This document shows positions 11,780 through 23,269 of a DNA stretch of 64,000 nt, in pieces. Under the pieces are notes generated by a model. The model had not been told where the DNA came from, did not search any database, and was given only the letters and a program-made list of their open reading frames with translations. Each line of letters starts with the position of its first letter. Position 1 is the stretch's first letter. The position numbers and the translations under genes were made by a program. Source of the DNA: Ashinkailepas kermadecensis (Eukaryota; Arthropoda; Thecostraca; Neolepadidae); NCBI GenBank assembly GCA_034440615.1, contig JAOTOM010001596.1, positions 1 to 64,000 on the forward strand, given 5' to 3'.

Positions 11780-12380
11780 AACAGGAGCCCCTGTTGACAA
11801 TCTGTGACATTCAGTGCTTTTAATGGACCTCCTTTTCGTCTGATGGGGCCTCCTGTGGATCGTATGGTGCAGCCTATCTACGAACGGTGCCTGATATATC
11901 CCTGATGGGGTTCCTATGTGTCTGGTTGGGCCTCCTATCGTTAAGCAGGGTCTTCTATTGACCATCGGGGACCTACTGTGCTTCTGATGGAGGCCTATTG
12001 GACTGGTAGAGCATTCCTTGGCCTTTTTAGGCCTTGTCTTGATCTGGCGGAGCTTTCGTCTTGGTCTGATGGGACCTTCTTTTAGTCTGGTAGCGACAGA
12101 CAGTGCCTACTGTTGGTCATCTGGGGCTTCCTGTGGTTCTGATGCGGCCCTTTCATGGTCTGGTTGGGCCTCTTCTTGGTATGATGGGGTCTCGTGTCCG
12201 TCAACAATGGCCTCCTATGGAAAACGGGCATCCCGTGTCTATTATGGGGCCTCTATTTGGTCTGGTGTGGCCTTCTATCAATCAAAATGGGCGTCCTATC
12301 GACGGACAAGAGTCTCCAAATGGGTCAGATGGAGTATCTTGCGTGCTTGAGGGGTCCTGCAGTGGATTTGATAGGATGTT
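11780..12380. repeat. Highly diverged minisatellite, GATGGGGCCTCCT motif
   Basis: The motif TCTGATGGGGCCTCCT and close variants recur roughly every 27-30 bases (for example near 11842, 11903, 12068, 12130, 12180, 12245), interleaved with GGTCTGGT. Units are too diverged for a clean consensus by eye. Frames of 84-164 codons across it are repeat by-products. Confidence 0.55.
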
Positions 12381-12979
12381 TTAACATGGGTTACTTGGAG
12401 CATCCTGTGGCCTTTTTTAAATGCCAGAATGTGATTGGAAGAGGATACGTTTGCCCTCCTGGCTAACGCCAGAGTGCGGCTCCAACCGATGACGCCGGTA
12501 CTAAGCAACAAATCCTGGGGCCTACGCAAGCTCCAGGGAGATGTCCACATTACTCCCTCCCTTAGCTACGCCACGGGCCTTATTCTTGCTAAAGGTTGCA
12601 GCTTGGGCTAATCCCAACGTCACCGGGGAGTCCCATGAAGTCCTGAATGACGTCATTTGATGATGAATATTGTGTGTGTCACATATAGGATACCACGCCA
12701 ATAAGATAAATATTTCTTCAAGTAGCTTCCATTTTGCGAAACATTTACAATTCTGCTGTTTCCCCTCTATTAGCATATATTGATATTGCTCAAGGTCTTT
12801 GTTTTCGCTGAGGGGAACTTCTGAAATCTGGACTAATCTATCGTGAAATAATGCAAGGAAGCTTCGCTTGGATATGAAAAAAAATATGCGCTTCCCAGGG
12901 AAAACTGAGGTTTGGGAAAGACGAAATGCTGCTTATGGGGGAACGCCGGATAGATTCAGAGCTGGATAGCAGCTGTCCC
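12381..12979. other. Unassigned sequence
   Basis: Separates the two diverged repeat tracts. It contains a TGACGTCA palindrome at about 12648 and a CTTAGCTACGCCACGGG segment of the kind often found at the ends of old repeats. No gene seen. Confidence 0.35.
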
Positions 12980-15070
12980 TCTTGGCCCCACCCCCACCGG
13001 TCCTCGGATCTCTGCTCCTTTCATGTATTGGGGACTCCTTACCAAATTGAGTGTCTCCTCATGCAACCTCGGGTCCAGTTTCATATTCCATGTTTCTCTT
13101 CTCCCGTCTTAGGTGTCTTGTCTTCCATGCCGGGAGTCTTCTCTATTGCGTGGTCCTCCCCTTCCAAATTAAGGGTATTCTGTCACGTCGCAGGGCTTCG
13201 TCTTCTAACCTAAATGTTTCTTACCCATCTTGGGGGCTTCCCCTTGTGCCTTGGGGGACATCATATCTAATCCTACTGGCTTCCTCTCTCGTCTTATAAA
13301 CCTCCTCAGTGCATGGGGTCTTCTTACCTGCCTTGGGGCCTTATCTATCTTGGGGGCTTGCTTGCCCTTCTTTGAGGCTCCTCCTGGGTCTCATTTCCCC
13401 TTCGAGAGTCCACTTCCTCTATCCTTGGGGCCTCTTTTCCAATCTTGATGGAGTACTGATGAATTACTTTTCTTTCCTAGAAGCGTCAGTTTCTAAATTT
13501 GCAGCCTTGTCCTGCCTCAGAGGACTTTTTATTTCCTAGGAGGAGCTTTCTGATCCGTTTTGTGGGCTGCTTGTCGCATCCGGCAGCCATCGCTCCTATC
13601 TTATTGCCCTCTTATCTCGTCTTTGGGGCATCCTTTCATCCGGGGCGGCGTTCTTTCCATTCTTCCGCCTCCTCTTCCAAAGTGAAGCTCTACCACGCTT
13701 GGGAGCTCCTCTTCTCCCCTTGACGAATTCTCTCAATTTAAGGGCTTCCTTTCAGTGGTATCTCAGTGGCATTTTCTCAAGTCCTGTGGGGGACTTCCAT
13801 GCCAGCATTGGGGTCTCCTCTTCAATTATATGGCCTCCTTTCCTATCTCGGGGCCTCTCCTTCCAAATTAGGGACATCTTGTCATACCTCAGGAGCCTCC
13901 TAGTCTAAGCAGGGTGGCTCCATACTCGTCTGGTGGCATTCGTTTCATCATGGGGCCCTACTTCCGTATCTCGCGGCCTCTTCTATCATCTCTGTCGCCC
14001 GTCTTTTACGAACCTGATCGGATTGTTTTAGGTGGTGGGAGGATACTTGCCAGTTTTCGGGGACCTGCTCTACTAAGCTGGCTATATGACCATTGCAGTC
14101 GATGCGCCCTTTAACCCCAAATAACTAACTAACTAACTAATTATTCTAAGCTGGGTGCCTACCAACCGTCTCAGGGAATCATCTTGCGCAATGCGATCGC
14201 GTCTCATCTTCCAGTGGCTTCCTCTTGCAAATTAGGGACATCTCTCACGTCTTCGAGGGCCTCGTCTCAATTTCTGGAGATTCATTGCTCGTTTTAGATG
14301 TCTCCTTGCGCGTTATGGGGCCGTCTCTCATATTCCATGGTCCTCCCTGGTCTTCTGGGCCTTCCCTTGTGTCCTGGGGGCCAGTTGCACTATTGTGGGC
14401 TTCTTCTCATAAACCAGGAGTCTCCTCTAAATTAGAGGCCTCCCGCCACGCCTCAGAGACGCCTCAGATTTATTATGGACAAGCTCTACCCGTCAGAGTC
14501 GCAACCAAGGGGACGGAGGCTTGGCCCCCTGTCACTTAGTAAACAAAAATACACTAGACTAAGCAAGACATTTTTCGATTTTCACCACGCAAAATCAAAA
14601 ATTTTCGGCGCCTTTGCGCGCCCAAAAATGTCTACGTTTCCTGATAGTACAATTTTGGTCGGTCCCGTTTAAGAAAATCTTGGCTGTGTCGTTGCTACCC
14701 GTCTTGGGGGTCTAAGATCTTGGAACTCCATCTCCTATCGCACTGGCTACTTTTCCGTCTAAAGGGCCTTCTCTAATTTATTTGGGGCCTCTTGCCAGTT
14801 TTCGAGGCATTCTCTTCTGTTCAGGGGGCCTCCGAGCTCGTGTTCAGGACCCTCTTTAGTCCGTTGGACTTTGTATCCTTGGGACCTCCGTTTCCAAATG
14901 AAATGCCTCCTCCCTCGTCTTTGGGACTCCTCCGTGTTTCGGACCTCTACCCACCTGAAGGGTCACCTCGTGCGTCCTGGTGGACTCCTGCTCTCTCCCA
15001 GGGACATCGTTTCTCATCTCTTCTGTCCTTTCCTGTCCTATCTCTGGAGCTTTGTGGGACTTCCTGCAGA
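12980..15070. repeat. Long diverged minisatellite, CTTGGGGCCTCCTTTC motif
   Basis: For about 2 kb the motif (T/C)TTGGGG(C/G)CTTC(C/T)T recurs with intervening pyrimidine-rich TCTCGTCTT or CCAAATTA(G/A)GG blocks at about 25-40 bp spacing. This looks like the same repeat type as 11780-12380 in a different state of decay. It is interrupted at 14501-14665 by a family D repeat and at about 14117-14140 by a short TAAC run. Confidence 0.5.
14501..14665 (+). repeat. Interspersed repeat family D, copy 1
   Basis: Shares with 56035-56170 a G-rich then CCCC(C/T) segment, CTTAGTAA, and an AAAATCAAAAATTTTCG(G/A)CGC block followed by a TTTC(C/A)TGA(T/C)A segment. It is inserted within the diverged minisatellite tract. 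Confidence 0.5.
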
Positions 15071-15680
15071 AAAGAGCTCTGATTTGTATATAATATTAAT
15101 TGTCTGGATGGTAGCGCTTCCGGGACGGTGCCTCCTCAAATGTCAGGGGAAAAACGCCGTCTTCCACAGAGCATGGGGCGACTGTCCTCGCTGCCTCCTC
15201 CGGTGGCGACGCCCCTGGCCCAGTGTGTCTAAATTCGCTCAGCTAGCCATCAGGATGTAACGATAAATTATTTCTGAATAGTTTGTTATAGCCAATTCAA
15301 GTGGAACCGCAAGTAGCTGGTCAATTCACGATATTTCTGTGTTTGGGAGATATTTTAATTCGAAATGCATTAACATAGTTTCCTCCACACTTAACTTCGC
15401 GAATCTTCAACCGTTACTTCCCACAGCACAATCAGCTCAACTAAGTCTCGTCTATATGTTATTGAAGTGGACAGAAAAATAGGGAGAGGTCACTGGACAT
15501 AGCTCACAACAGACGACTGACTGGCAACAGTAGCGTCGACAGAGCTGACATAGCAATGGCCGCGGGGCGAGGACCAGCATATCCCACACCAGGCGTAATT
15601 ACATGCCGGCATATCCTACTAAAATGTCCAAACAACTGTACGACTATCCACTAACATTGGGCGTGTGCTACAGATCGAAG
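15071..15680. other. Unassigned sequence
   Basis: No gene or element recognised between the diverged minisatellite and repeat C copy 2. Confidence 0.35.
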
Positions 15681-16015
15681 TCAAATCCTTATCGAGCAAA
15701 GCACACATTCTACGCATATGAAAAAAGTAATTTGGGACATGCTTTTCTCGTTTCATTTTCCACGGACAGATGGCCGTTTTGGCTGGTGGCATACCCAGGA
15801 TGGTATCCTGACAACGCCTCAGTTAATGAACGCCTCTCTGAAAGTCACATGAGGGAGTGTGGACATTGAGACTGAGATGAGTGCAACTTGCGTACATGGG
15901 AATTAGTCCTCCGATGCTTTTCGGCGCTTTTCGGATAAAAAGTACACTTGTGGTCTAAACGATAGATAGATCTAAACGAGCGATATATCTAGGCCTTCTC
16001 CAGTGGTGTAAATAC
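15681..16015 (+). repeat. Interspersed repeat family C, copy 2
   Basis: Partner of 10183-10520; see the anchors listed there. An 88-codon frame overlapping its start is not conserved in copy 1. Confidence 0.7.
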
Positions 16016-16255
16016 CCCACAATTTTCGGTCAACTGTGATAAGAATCCAACAGCTTTTCAATTGGGTAAATTTCCTCGCTTTCATTTCCCCTCTCCATCC
16101 CTTTCACCATTTTGAACATTAGGCTGCGAATCCATGATGAACTCGAAATAGGAATTATCACTGACACATAAGACCGCACAGATACACTTATTAGGATCAA
16201 CAGCACACATACTGTTTTCACATTTCAAAGGATGTTGCCGTTGGTGACCATCAGG

Positions 16256-16450
16256 CCACGGTCCTCGGTGTACACGATGAGCATGTATGGACACACATTG
16301 TCCTCGGTATTCACGACAAACATGTATGTCGACACACATTGTCCTCGGAAATCACGATAAACATGCATGGACACACATTGTCCTCGGTATTCACGATAAA
16401 CATGTATGGACACACACCGTCCTCGGTTTTGCCGATGTCCTCGGTAATTC
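16256..16450. repeat. Minisatellite, about 51-bp unit
   Basis: About four units of the type GTCCTCGGTATTCACGA followed by CATGTATGGACACACA, with drift. A further CCTCGGTAGTCACGGCAAACA half-unit lies at about 16599-16620, before the GT run. Confidence 0.8.
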
Positions 16451-16622
16451 AATCCACACTGGGAGCCAACAATTTGATGCTTCTTCCAAAATTGACCCTC
16501 CACCTTACTCAGCAGATCATGCCCTATCACCGAGAACAAATCGATGCTTCTCAGGTGGTAAATAAAGGGTGTCCTCGTTAGTGACCGCCAGGACATGGTC
16601 CTCGGTAGTCACGGCAAACACG

Positions 16623-16623
<1 letters not shown>

Positions 16624-16657
<34 letters not shown>

Positions 16658-16658
16658 T
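16624..16658. repeat. (GT)n microsatellite
   Basis: A run of about 16 GT dinucleotides, ending in GTCTGTCTGTGTCG. Confidence 0.95.
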
Positions 16659-16873
16659 GTCTGTGTCGACATGTCTGATCAGTAGTTCGGGCCGTCGCTT
16701 TCGTTGTCAGCGGGAGAGAACAGCGCCGAATGGGGACGCCGGACCAGCGGTTCGCTTGCCGACGCCACCATGGAACGGACCATTGAAGCGCCGAGAAGAC
16801 GGAGCTCTGCAATCCGCGCGCATTTGTCGAATGGCAAACAATAAGAACTTAATGACGTGGCAGCGCTGGAACA

Positions 16874-16904
16874 GCACCACCACCACCACCACCGATGCCG
16901 ACCA

Positions 16905-16936
<32 letters not shown>

Positions 16937-17231
16937 GCCGCCGCCACAGCCACCGCCACCGCCACCGCCACCGCCACCGCCACCGCCACCGCCACCGCCA
17001 CCGCCACCGCCACCGCCACCGCCACCGCCATCGCCGCCGCCGCCACCGCCACCGCCACCGCCACAGCCACCGCCACCGCCACCGCCACCGCCGCCGCCAC
17101 CGCCACCGCCACCACCACCGCCACCGCCACCGCCACAGCCACCGCCACCGCCACCGCCACCGCAGCCGCCACCGCCACCGCCACCGCCACCGCCACCGCC
17201 ACCGCCACCGCCACCGCCACCGCCACCGCCA

Positions 17232-17262
<31 letters not shown>

Positions 17263-17288
17263 AGCCACCACCACCACCACCACCGATG
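16874..17288. repeat. (CCACCG)n hexanucleotide array
   Basis: About 415 bp of CCACCG with scattered CCGCCG, CCACAG and CCACCA variants. Because the unit is 6 bp, frames on both strands stay open and read as His-Arg, poly-Pro, Ala-Thr, Trp-Arg or Val-Ala runs. A 300-codon plus-strand frame (16627-17529) spans it but starts inside the GT run, so I do not call a gene. The complementary strand is G-rich. Confidence 0.95.
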
Positions 17289-18368
17289 CAGCGCTAAGCC
17301 GCGGCAGAAATCGCCAGAGCTCTCGCCTACATGCGGACCGACGACGACGAGTTGGATTTTCGCCGCGCCCGACTTGCATCGGACCGAATTGCATCGACTG
17401 GAGCAAATTAATTCTGCCTTCATTTCGGCGAAAACCGGCGCAGTGAAGCCCAGGTTTGGGCCTAAGTTTAGTCCCGGGTTAACGCACGCCGGCCAGATTG
17501 AGGAGACGCTCGCGATGTTGTCGCGGTAAGGTAATCCAAGTTGCTTGGCCGTACGCATAACCCGGTCTGCTGCCTTGTTTGCCACATTTTATCCTACCGC
17601 GGATCAAAAGCTAGACGGAGGGCTTTCAAGAGCTCCCGGTTCTGCGAAGGTTGACTTGCCGGCAGGCCGAGGCCGGCGAGCACGCAGGACTGTCCGCGGG
17701 CCAATCGCTTGTTCGTCCACCTCGACCAGCTCCGAAATGGACTACAGCTCTGTGGGCTCTCGCCTTTACTCCACCGACACAGTTACTCTCTGGTGGTCGT
17801 CTGTTCGGCGGGTTAGTGCTCCTTTCAGCTCGCGCGCACATTACCCTACCCCCATCCCCGACTGAACACCATCGTGAGTGTTTTTCTGTCGTTCCCACTT
17901 CCTGGGTATTCCTATGCTGTGACAAAACGTTACTTGCGCCCACCAAAATTTTGGGATAATTATTCCTTTTATGCCTTGCTATTGTAATGAAGTCAAACTC
18001 AGACTCTTGTTTCGAAATGCGTTTAGCTTCTACGGGACGTGTACGGCACGTACCCTACGTGTAGGGACTCGTCGAGTCCGGTCATGAACGATCGAACTCG
18101 TCGAGTCCAGTCATGAACGCTCCGAGCGAAAGCCGTCGCCTGTCGGCCGGCGCGCTGACATCGGCATTTGACGCCTCGATTATCGGCTGTGGCCGGGGGT
18201 GTTGTGCCAAGTCAGTTTCCGTTCTGACCGGCGACGACGGCCGGTCAGCAGATGCTGTGTCATTGTGTCATGACACAGTCGGAAGACACCGCGCCGTGTC
18301 ACCATGGTAACACCCATGTCAGTGTGACCGAGCGGTGTGCGCGACAAACCCTGGTCAGGTACTCGTGG
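17289..18368. other. Unassigned GC-rich sequence
   Basis: No gene recognised. A two-copy direct repeat (about 30 bp, CTCGTCGAGTCC(A/G)GTCATGAACG) sits at about 18068-18120. Overlapping 100-codon frames on both strands (17545-17959) reflect high GC. Confidence 0.35.
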
Positions 18369-18607
18369 CAGGGTAGCGGAGGGGATCAGACGCGGCTGAG
18401 CAGCAGAGGCGAGCGGCCGCATGATTGGACGGTGGACGGCCGAAGTGGCAGGGTAGTGGAGAGGGTCAGACGCGGCTGAGCAGCAGAGGCGAGCGGCCGC
18501 CTGATTGGACGGTGGACGGTCGAAGTGGCAGGGTAGTGGAGAGGGTCAGACGCGGCTGAGCAGCAGAGGCGAGCGGCCGCCTGATTGGACGGTGGACGGT
18601 CGAAGTG
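18369..18607. repeat. Tandem repeat, 80-bp unit x3
   Basis: Units begin with CAGGGTAG at 18369, 18449 and 18529. Each contains CAGACGCGGCTGAGCAGCAG, GAGCGGCCGC and GATTGGACGGTGGACGG. Copies 2 and 3 are nearly identical. A NotI-like GCGGCCGC recurs in each. Confidence 0.95.
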
Positions 18608-18944
18608 CCGAGAGGATTTTCTTTTGTCATAAGACGTTAAGGGCACACATTGTTTAAGGGCACACATTGTCATAAACTATCAGGGCACACATTGTTTAAA
18701 TACACGTGTCAGTGTCTTTAAACAGTGTTCGCTGTTTTCTGTTACACCTGTTGCAAGCTAAGCCGTTGCTGTTTTGCTGATCGTCGGCCCGGTCACAAGG
18801 GCAAGTCATGGCTATTGGGCTCGCAAGCCATTTGTCGCGGAGCGAGGCAAACCCTGGACTATCACTGCCAGACGAAACCAACTTGCCTATACTAGTCACG
18901 CAGGGCTACTGCAAACTCTTGTTCTCTTGCGACCATGACACTTA

Positions 18945-19022
18945 TAGCAAATGGCCATCATAGCAAATGGCCATCAAAACAAATAGCCATCATAGCAAAT
19001 GACCATGATAACAAATGGCCGG
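18945..19022. repeat. Short tandem repeat, ATAGCAAATGGCCATC unit
   Basis: About five units of 15-17 bp with small changes, just before the 43-bp array. A related mini-block GGGCACACATTGT occurs three times at 18650-18697. Confidence 0.85.
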
Positions 19023-19094
19023 TGACGAAGCGGTCGATGGCAAAATTGTTCCTGATGAGTAGTCCTTGACAAAGTGGACATGATAACGCTGTAC

Positions 19095-20083
19095 ATGGCA
19101 TGGCCCCGTGGTAGAGGGACGCAGTGTTCAGTTGTCCATGACATGGCCCCGTGGTAGAGGGACGCAGTGTTCAGTTGTCCATGACATGGCCCCGTGGTAG
19201 AGGGACGCAGTGTTCAGTTGCCCATGGCATGGCCCCGTGGTAGAGGGATGCAGTGGTCGGTTGTCCATGACATGGCCCCGTGGTAGAGGGACGCAGTGTT
19301 CGGTTGTCCATGACATGGCCCCGTGGTAGAGGGATGCAGTGGTCGGTTGCCCATGACATGGCCCCGTGGTAGAGGGACGCAGTGGTCGGTTGTCCATGAC
19401 ATGGCCCCGTGGTAGAGGGATGCAGTGGGCGGTTGTCCATGACATGGCCCCGTGGTAGAGGGATGCAGTGTTCAGTTGTCCATGACATGGCCCCGTGGTA
19501 GAGGGACGCAGTGTTCGGTTGCCCATGACATGGCCCCGTGGTAGAGGGATGCAGTGTTCAGTTGTCCATGACATGGCCCCGTGGTAGAGGGACGCAGTGG
19601 TCGGTTGTCCATGACATGGCCCCGTGGTAGAGGGACGCAGTGTTCAGTTGCCCATGACATGGCCCCGTGGTAGAGGGACGCAGTGTTCAGTTGCCCATGA
19701 CATGGCCCCGTGGTAGAGGGACGCAGTGTTCAGTTGCCCATGACGTGGCCCCGTGGTAGAGGGATGCAGTGTTCGGTTGCCCATGACATGGCCCCGTGGT
19801 AGAGGGATGCAGTGTTCAGTTGTCCATGACATGGCCCCGTGGTAGAGGGATGCAGTGTTCAGTTGCCCATGACATGGCCCCGTGGTAGAGGGATGCAGTG
19901 TTCGGTTGTCCATGACATGGCCCCGTGGTAGAGGGATGCAGTGTTCGGTTGCCCATGACATGGCCCCGTGGTAGAGGGATGCAGTGTTCAGTTGTCCATG
20001 ACATGGCCCCGTGGTAGAGGGATGCAGTGTTCAGTTTCCCATGACATGGCCCCGTGGTAGAGGGACGCAGTGTTCGGTTGTCC
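19095..20083. repeat. Minisatellite, 43-bp unit, about 23 copies
   Basis: The unit is CATGACATGGCCCCGTGG followed by TAGAGGGA(C/T)GCAGTG(T/G)TC(A/G)GTTG(T/C)C. It is well conserved with a few polymorphic positions (C/T at GACGC/GATGC, A/G at TTCAG/TTCGG, T/C at TTGTC/TTGCC). The period is not a multiple of three and the minus-strand frames stay open, giving repetitive 60-150 codon readings that are not genes. Confidence 0.97.
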
Positions 20084-20177
20084 CGTCAGCTCCACTGAGA
20101 TTCGCCCTGAATTTCGCTACCTAGCATGTCAGAGTAGGGTAATGCCTGTCACATGGGCAGCTTGATCTCATGAGCGC

Positions 20178-20430
20178 TGGGAGTATATGCCGCCAGTGTT
20201 GTACTGCAGTGTGGTTTACCCGGGGTCGGAGGACTATATGCCGCCAGTGTTGTACTTTGTGGTTTGCCAGAGGTCGGAATGGTGTGACCAGCTTCAGTGT
20301 GGTTTACCCGGGGTCGGAGGACTATATGCCGCCGGTGTTGTACTTTGTGGTTTACCAGAGGTCGGAATGGTGTGACCAGCTTCAGTGTGGTTTACCCGGG
20401 GTCGGAATGGTGTGGCCAGCTTCAGCGTGT
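20178..20430. repeat. Tandem repeat, about 89-bp unit, just under 3 copies
   Basis: GGTCGGAGGACTATATGCCG starts at 20223 and 20312, with a partial third unit at 20400. Each unit contains two related halves ending in GTGGTTTACCCGGG and GTGGTTT(G/A)CCAGAG. Confidence 0.9.
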
Positions 20431-21137
20431 GCCCCACTCGGGAAGCATTCCCCGCCGCAGTGATGGGATAATGCCCGCGCAAGACAGCCACGCAGGCGCT
20501 GCGATACGGCAGCGCGGCAGTTCGCGCGTCCGCAGGCACGCCGATACGCCGTTCATGCGCCCATTCGTTGTCTTAGCGCCGCACGTAAATGGTTTCCTTG
20601 GTCCGGAATTGCGGGTGGCCGGTGAATGGTGATGACGCCGCTCTCGGTTCGCCGGGGCCTGATACCTGAAATGAAATTCAGTCGGCCGGCGGTAATCTCA
20701 CCGGCTTGGGGCGGGTTTATTGCGGTCGTATTGCGCTGGCGCTGCTGGAATTGCGTGCCCACGCCACGATGGGGTGCATAAATAACGCACTTGGCCGCTC
20801 AGTTCGATATGTGCGCGCATGGCGCGTGAATAGCACCGCGAGACCGAAGGAAAAGCATTCTCAATGAATAGCAATGTATTCTGTCTAATACAGGGATCGG
20901 CGGCCTTCGGACTGACTGTTTGGCGCTTGGGTCGATATGTTCGGGTTCGATTCTTCTATTCAGCTTCGGCCGACTTGTTGGGTGCCTGATTGTGATCTTG
21001 ACAACTTTCAACCGTAGTACAACCGTAGGGCATGATGGGAGCTATTGTAAGTTGTAATAACTGGTACGGACGTATGCACAATTAGCGTCAAAAACAGCCT
21101 GGCAGGCACGCATATTACCCGTACATGCCCTGCCTGG
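20431..21137. other. Unassigned GC-rich sequence
   Basis: No gene or element recognised. Confidence 0.35.
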
Positions 21138-21443
21138 CTATACTGCACCGCAGCACAGCTACGTCTGCGGGTCAGACTACCTGTCAGGCTATACTACACC
21201 GTAGCACAGCAGTTCTGCGGGTCAGACTACCTGCCTGGCTATACTACATCGCAGCACAGCTGTGTCTGCGGGTCAGACTACCTGTCAGGCTATACTACAC
21301 CGCAGCACAGCTGTGTCTGCGGGTCAGACTACCTGTCAGGCTATATTACACCGTAGCACAGCTGTGTCTGCGGGTCAGACTACCTGTCAGGCTATACTAC
21401 ACCGCAGCACAGCTGTGTCTGCGGGTCAGACTACCTGCCAGGC
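21138..21443. repeat. Tandem repeat, 51-bp unit x6
   Basis: Units start CTATACTACACCGCAGCACA at 21138, 21189, 21239, 21290, 21341 and 21392 (one unit is 50 bp). Because 51 is divisible by three, a 253-codon plus-strand frame (21125-21886) runs across it. Nothing downstream in that frame is recognisable. Confidence 0.95.
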
Positions 21444-21499
21444 GGGTGAGGCTGCTCAGCAGTGGAGCAACGTTAGACCAAGTCGTAGCGACCAATTGT

Positions 21500-21566
21500 G
21501 TCCAGTTCGTGTTGTACGACCCAGTTCGTGTTGTACGACCCAGTTCGTGTTGTACGACCCAGTTCG
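21500..21566. repeat. Tandem repeat, about 20-bp GTTCGTGTTGTACGACCCA unit
   Basis: Three full copies and a partial fourth. Confidence 0.9.
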
Positions 21567-21683
21567 TCGTGATTCTCCTCCCCCTCCCACAGCCTCAGGC
21601 TATGCAAATGACACAGCCAGACAGTAGAGTATCCGGGCTGGAGTTGGGGTCCCGCCTGGGTTGTCATGATCTGCGTGTGACAG

Positions 21684-21761
21684 CGACGCGTCCAGGGAGT
21701 TCTCAACGTCGACGCGTCCAGGGAGTTCTCAACAGAGACGTGTCCAGGGAGTTCTCAATAG
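21684..21761. repeat. Tandem repeat, about 27-bp GACGCGTCCAGGGAGTTCTC unit x3
   Basis: Three units with variable AACGTC/AACAGA linkers. A short TTAAGCCGC repeat follows at 21786-21815. Confidence 0.9.
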
Positions 21762-21965
21762 GTGGCAATTTCCCAGTTGCACTCTTAAGCCGCTTAAGCC
21801 GCTTAAGCCGCTTGAGCGGCATTACGCATTTCGTAAAGAGGACATGCAATATCGCAAGTAGAACGCAGTTGCAAACCCTTAAGTGAGAGACACTTGACGG
21901 ATTTGATGCGTGGACGGTGGAGTGGGAGTGGCGTCGCACTACGCTGGGGTCGCCCTTCGGCCTTT

Positions 21966-22124
21966 TGCCACTTGCCACTGATCACCGATGGTCACTGATC
22001 ACAGCTGGTCACTGTTCACAGATGATCACTGATCACCACTTGCCACTGATCACTACTGGCCACTAATCACCGATGGTCACTGATCACCACTGATCACTGA
22101 TCATCAATGGTCACTGATCACCGA
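21966..22124. repeat. Degenerate CACTGATCACCGATGGT repeat
   Basis: About nine loosely spaced copies of CACTGATCAC with GATGGT/ACTTGC/AACTGG linkers. The TGATCA core is palindromic, so each unit can pair with its neighbours. Confidence 0.8.
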
Positions 22125-23268
22125 GGTGTGTGTGCGTGTTCCTGCTGTAATCACAACCTCCTACATTCAATGGGAGATATGGTTGCTTAACTAAGCAGTG
22201 GGTTTTTCGTGGGTACCGTTGCGGGAGAGTAGGGTGTCTCCAGGGACACGGTGTGACTATGGGGGAGCAGATACGAAGAAGAAAATGGTCTGCGCTCAAG
22301 AACAGCGATGCGCACCAGGAAGCCGGTGACCAGGCATGTCAATTTTCCGAGCTCTTTGGGGGAAGTGAATGGAGATAATGGAAAGAACGAAATCGACTTG
22401 AGGAACCGCCAATAGCGTTCTATGTAAAAAACTGGAACAATTGAGGGCCACGGGATCAGTGGAAGGACCACCATATCAAATGTACCAAATCTACACCACT
22501 GCCGATGATAGCCACGAATGGTAATCATACAACACTGCCAGTGTGATGAATTAAGAGGGAAAAAATGCACGTTTGAAGAATGCATATTTGTGTTCTGTAA
22601 GTGCTACTTTCAAAGAACATATAAATGGTGATAAAAGTTTAATGCGATTCATCACTTGCAGATGCAGGAACCAACAGAAGCGTAAGTATATCAGTGAAAA
22701 ATGTCACGTGGGTCGCCCGTGGTATGTGGAAGTTGAGAATCACAATTATCTTTCTTTTTTACTCACGGAGTAATTAAGGATATTAAAGTGTATCTAAAAG
22801 TACCTAGAGGCCATGTTAAGCTATCTACTAAATACAGTTGTTTCTGATATAATTTGCGTCGTGGTATTGTTGTAGCCTTTATCTAAAAAAGTTAGCATGA
22901 TTTTCCTACAGCAGTCTGAATGTACACGGCTAAAACATTTTCAGAACCAACACAAACTTCACAGAATATTTATCTCCAAAATAATGCAACTATGACCCAC
23001 ATATTCTTCTCTTCATCTTTTCCAGAGTATTTGGCACGAATTCTTCATGATATCCAGACAGGTGCCCCCCCCTATTGAAGCCCCCCGCCTCTCCCAACAC
23101 ACAGCCACATGGGCACTTATATGCCTAGGCGTAGACGCTTCGAGAAAGGCGGAAGTGGTGGAAGATAACTTTGTTTCCAGGTCTATTGCCACCATGAAAC
23201 ACGGTATAATATACATGGGCATGATGTTAAATCCTTCCGAAATATGAACTGACATATGAAATAAAATA
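22125..23268. other. Unassigned sequence
   Basis: A 132-codon minus-strand frame (22187-22585) is the longest here. I do not recognise it and it has no supporting motif. The rest is AT-rich without features. Confidence 0.35.
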
Positions 23269-23269
23269 T

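Noticed and set aside
14110..14140. Telomere-like repeat
   Set aside because: A short TAAC run only; no TTAGGG-type tract was found anywhere in the window.
16627..17529. His-Arg or poly-Pro protein
   Set aside because: The start codon lies in a GT microsatellite and the body is a CCACCG array; kept only as a low-level query for transcripts.
19095..20083. CRISPR array
   Set aside because: Regular 43-bp spacing but no distinct repeat-plus-unique-spacer structure; the whole unit is repeated, no cas genes exist and the context is eukaryotic.
22187..22585. 132-codon minus-strand membrane-like protein
   Set aside because: No family recognised and no splice or promoter support; hydrophobic stretches are weak evidence.
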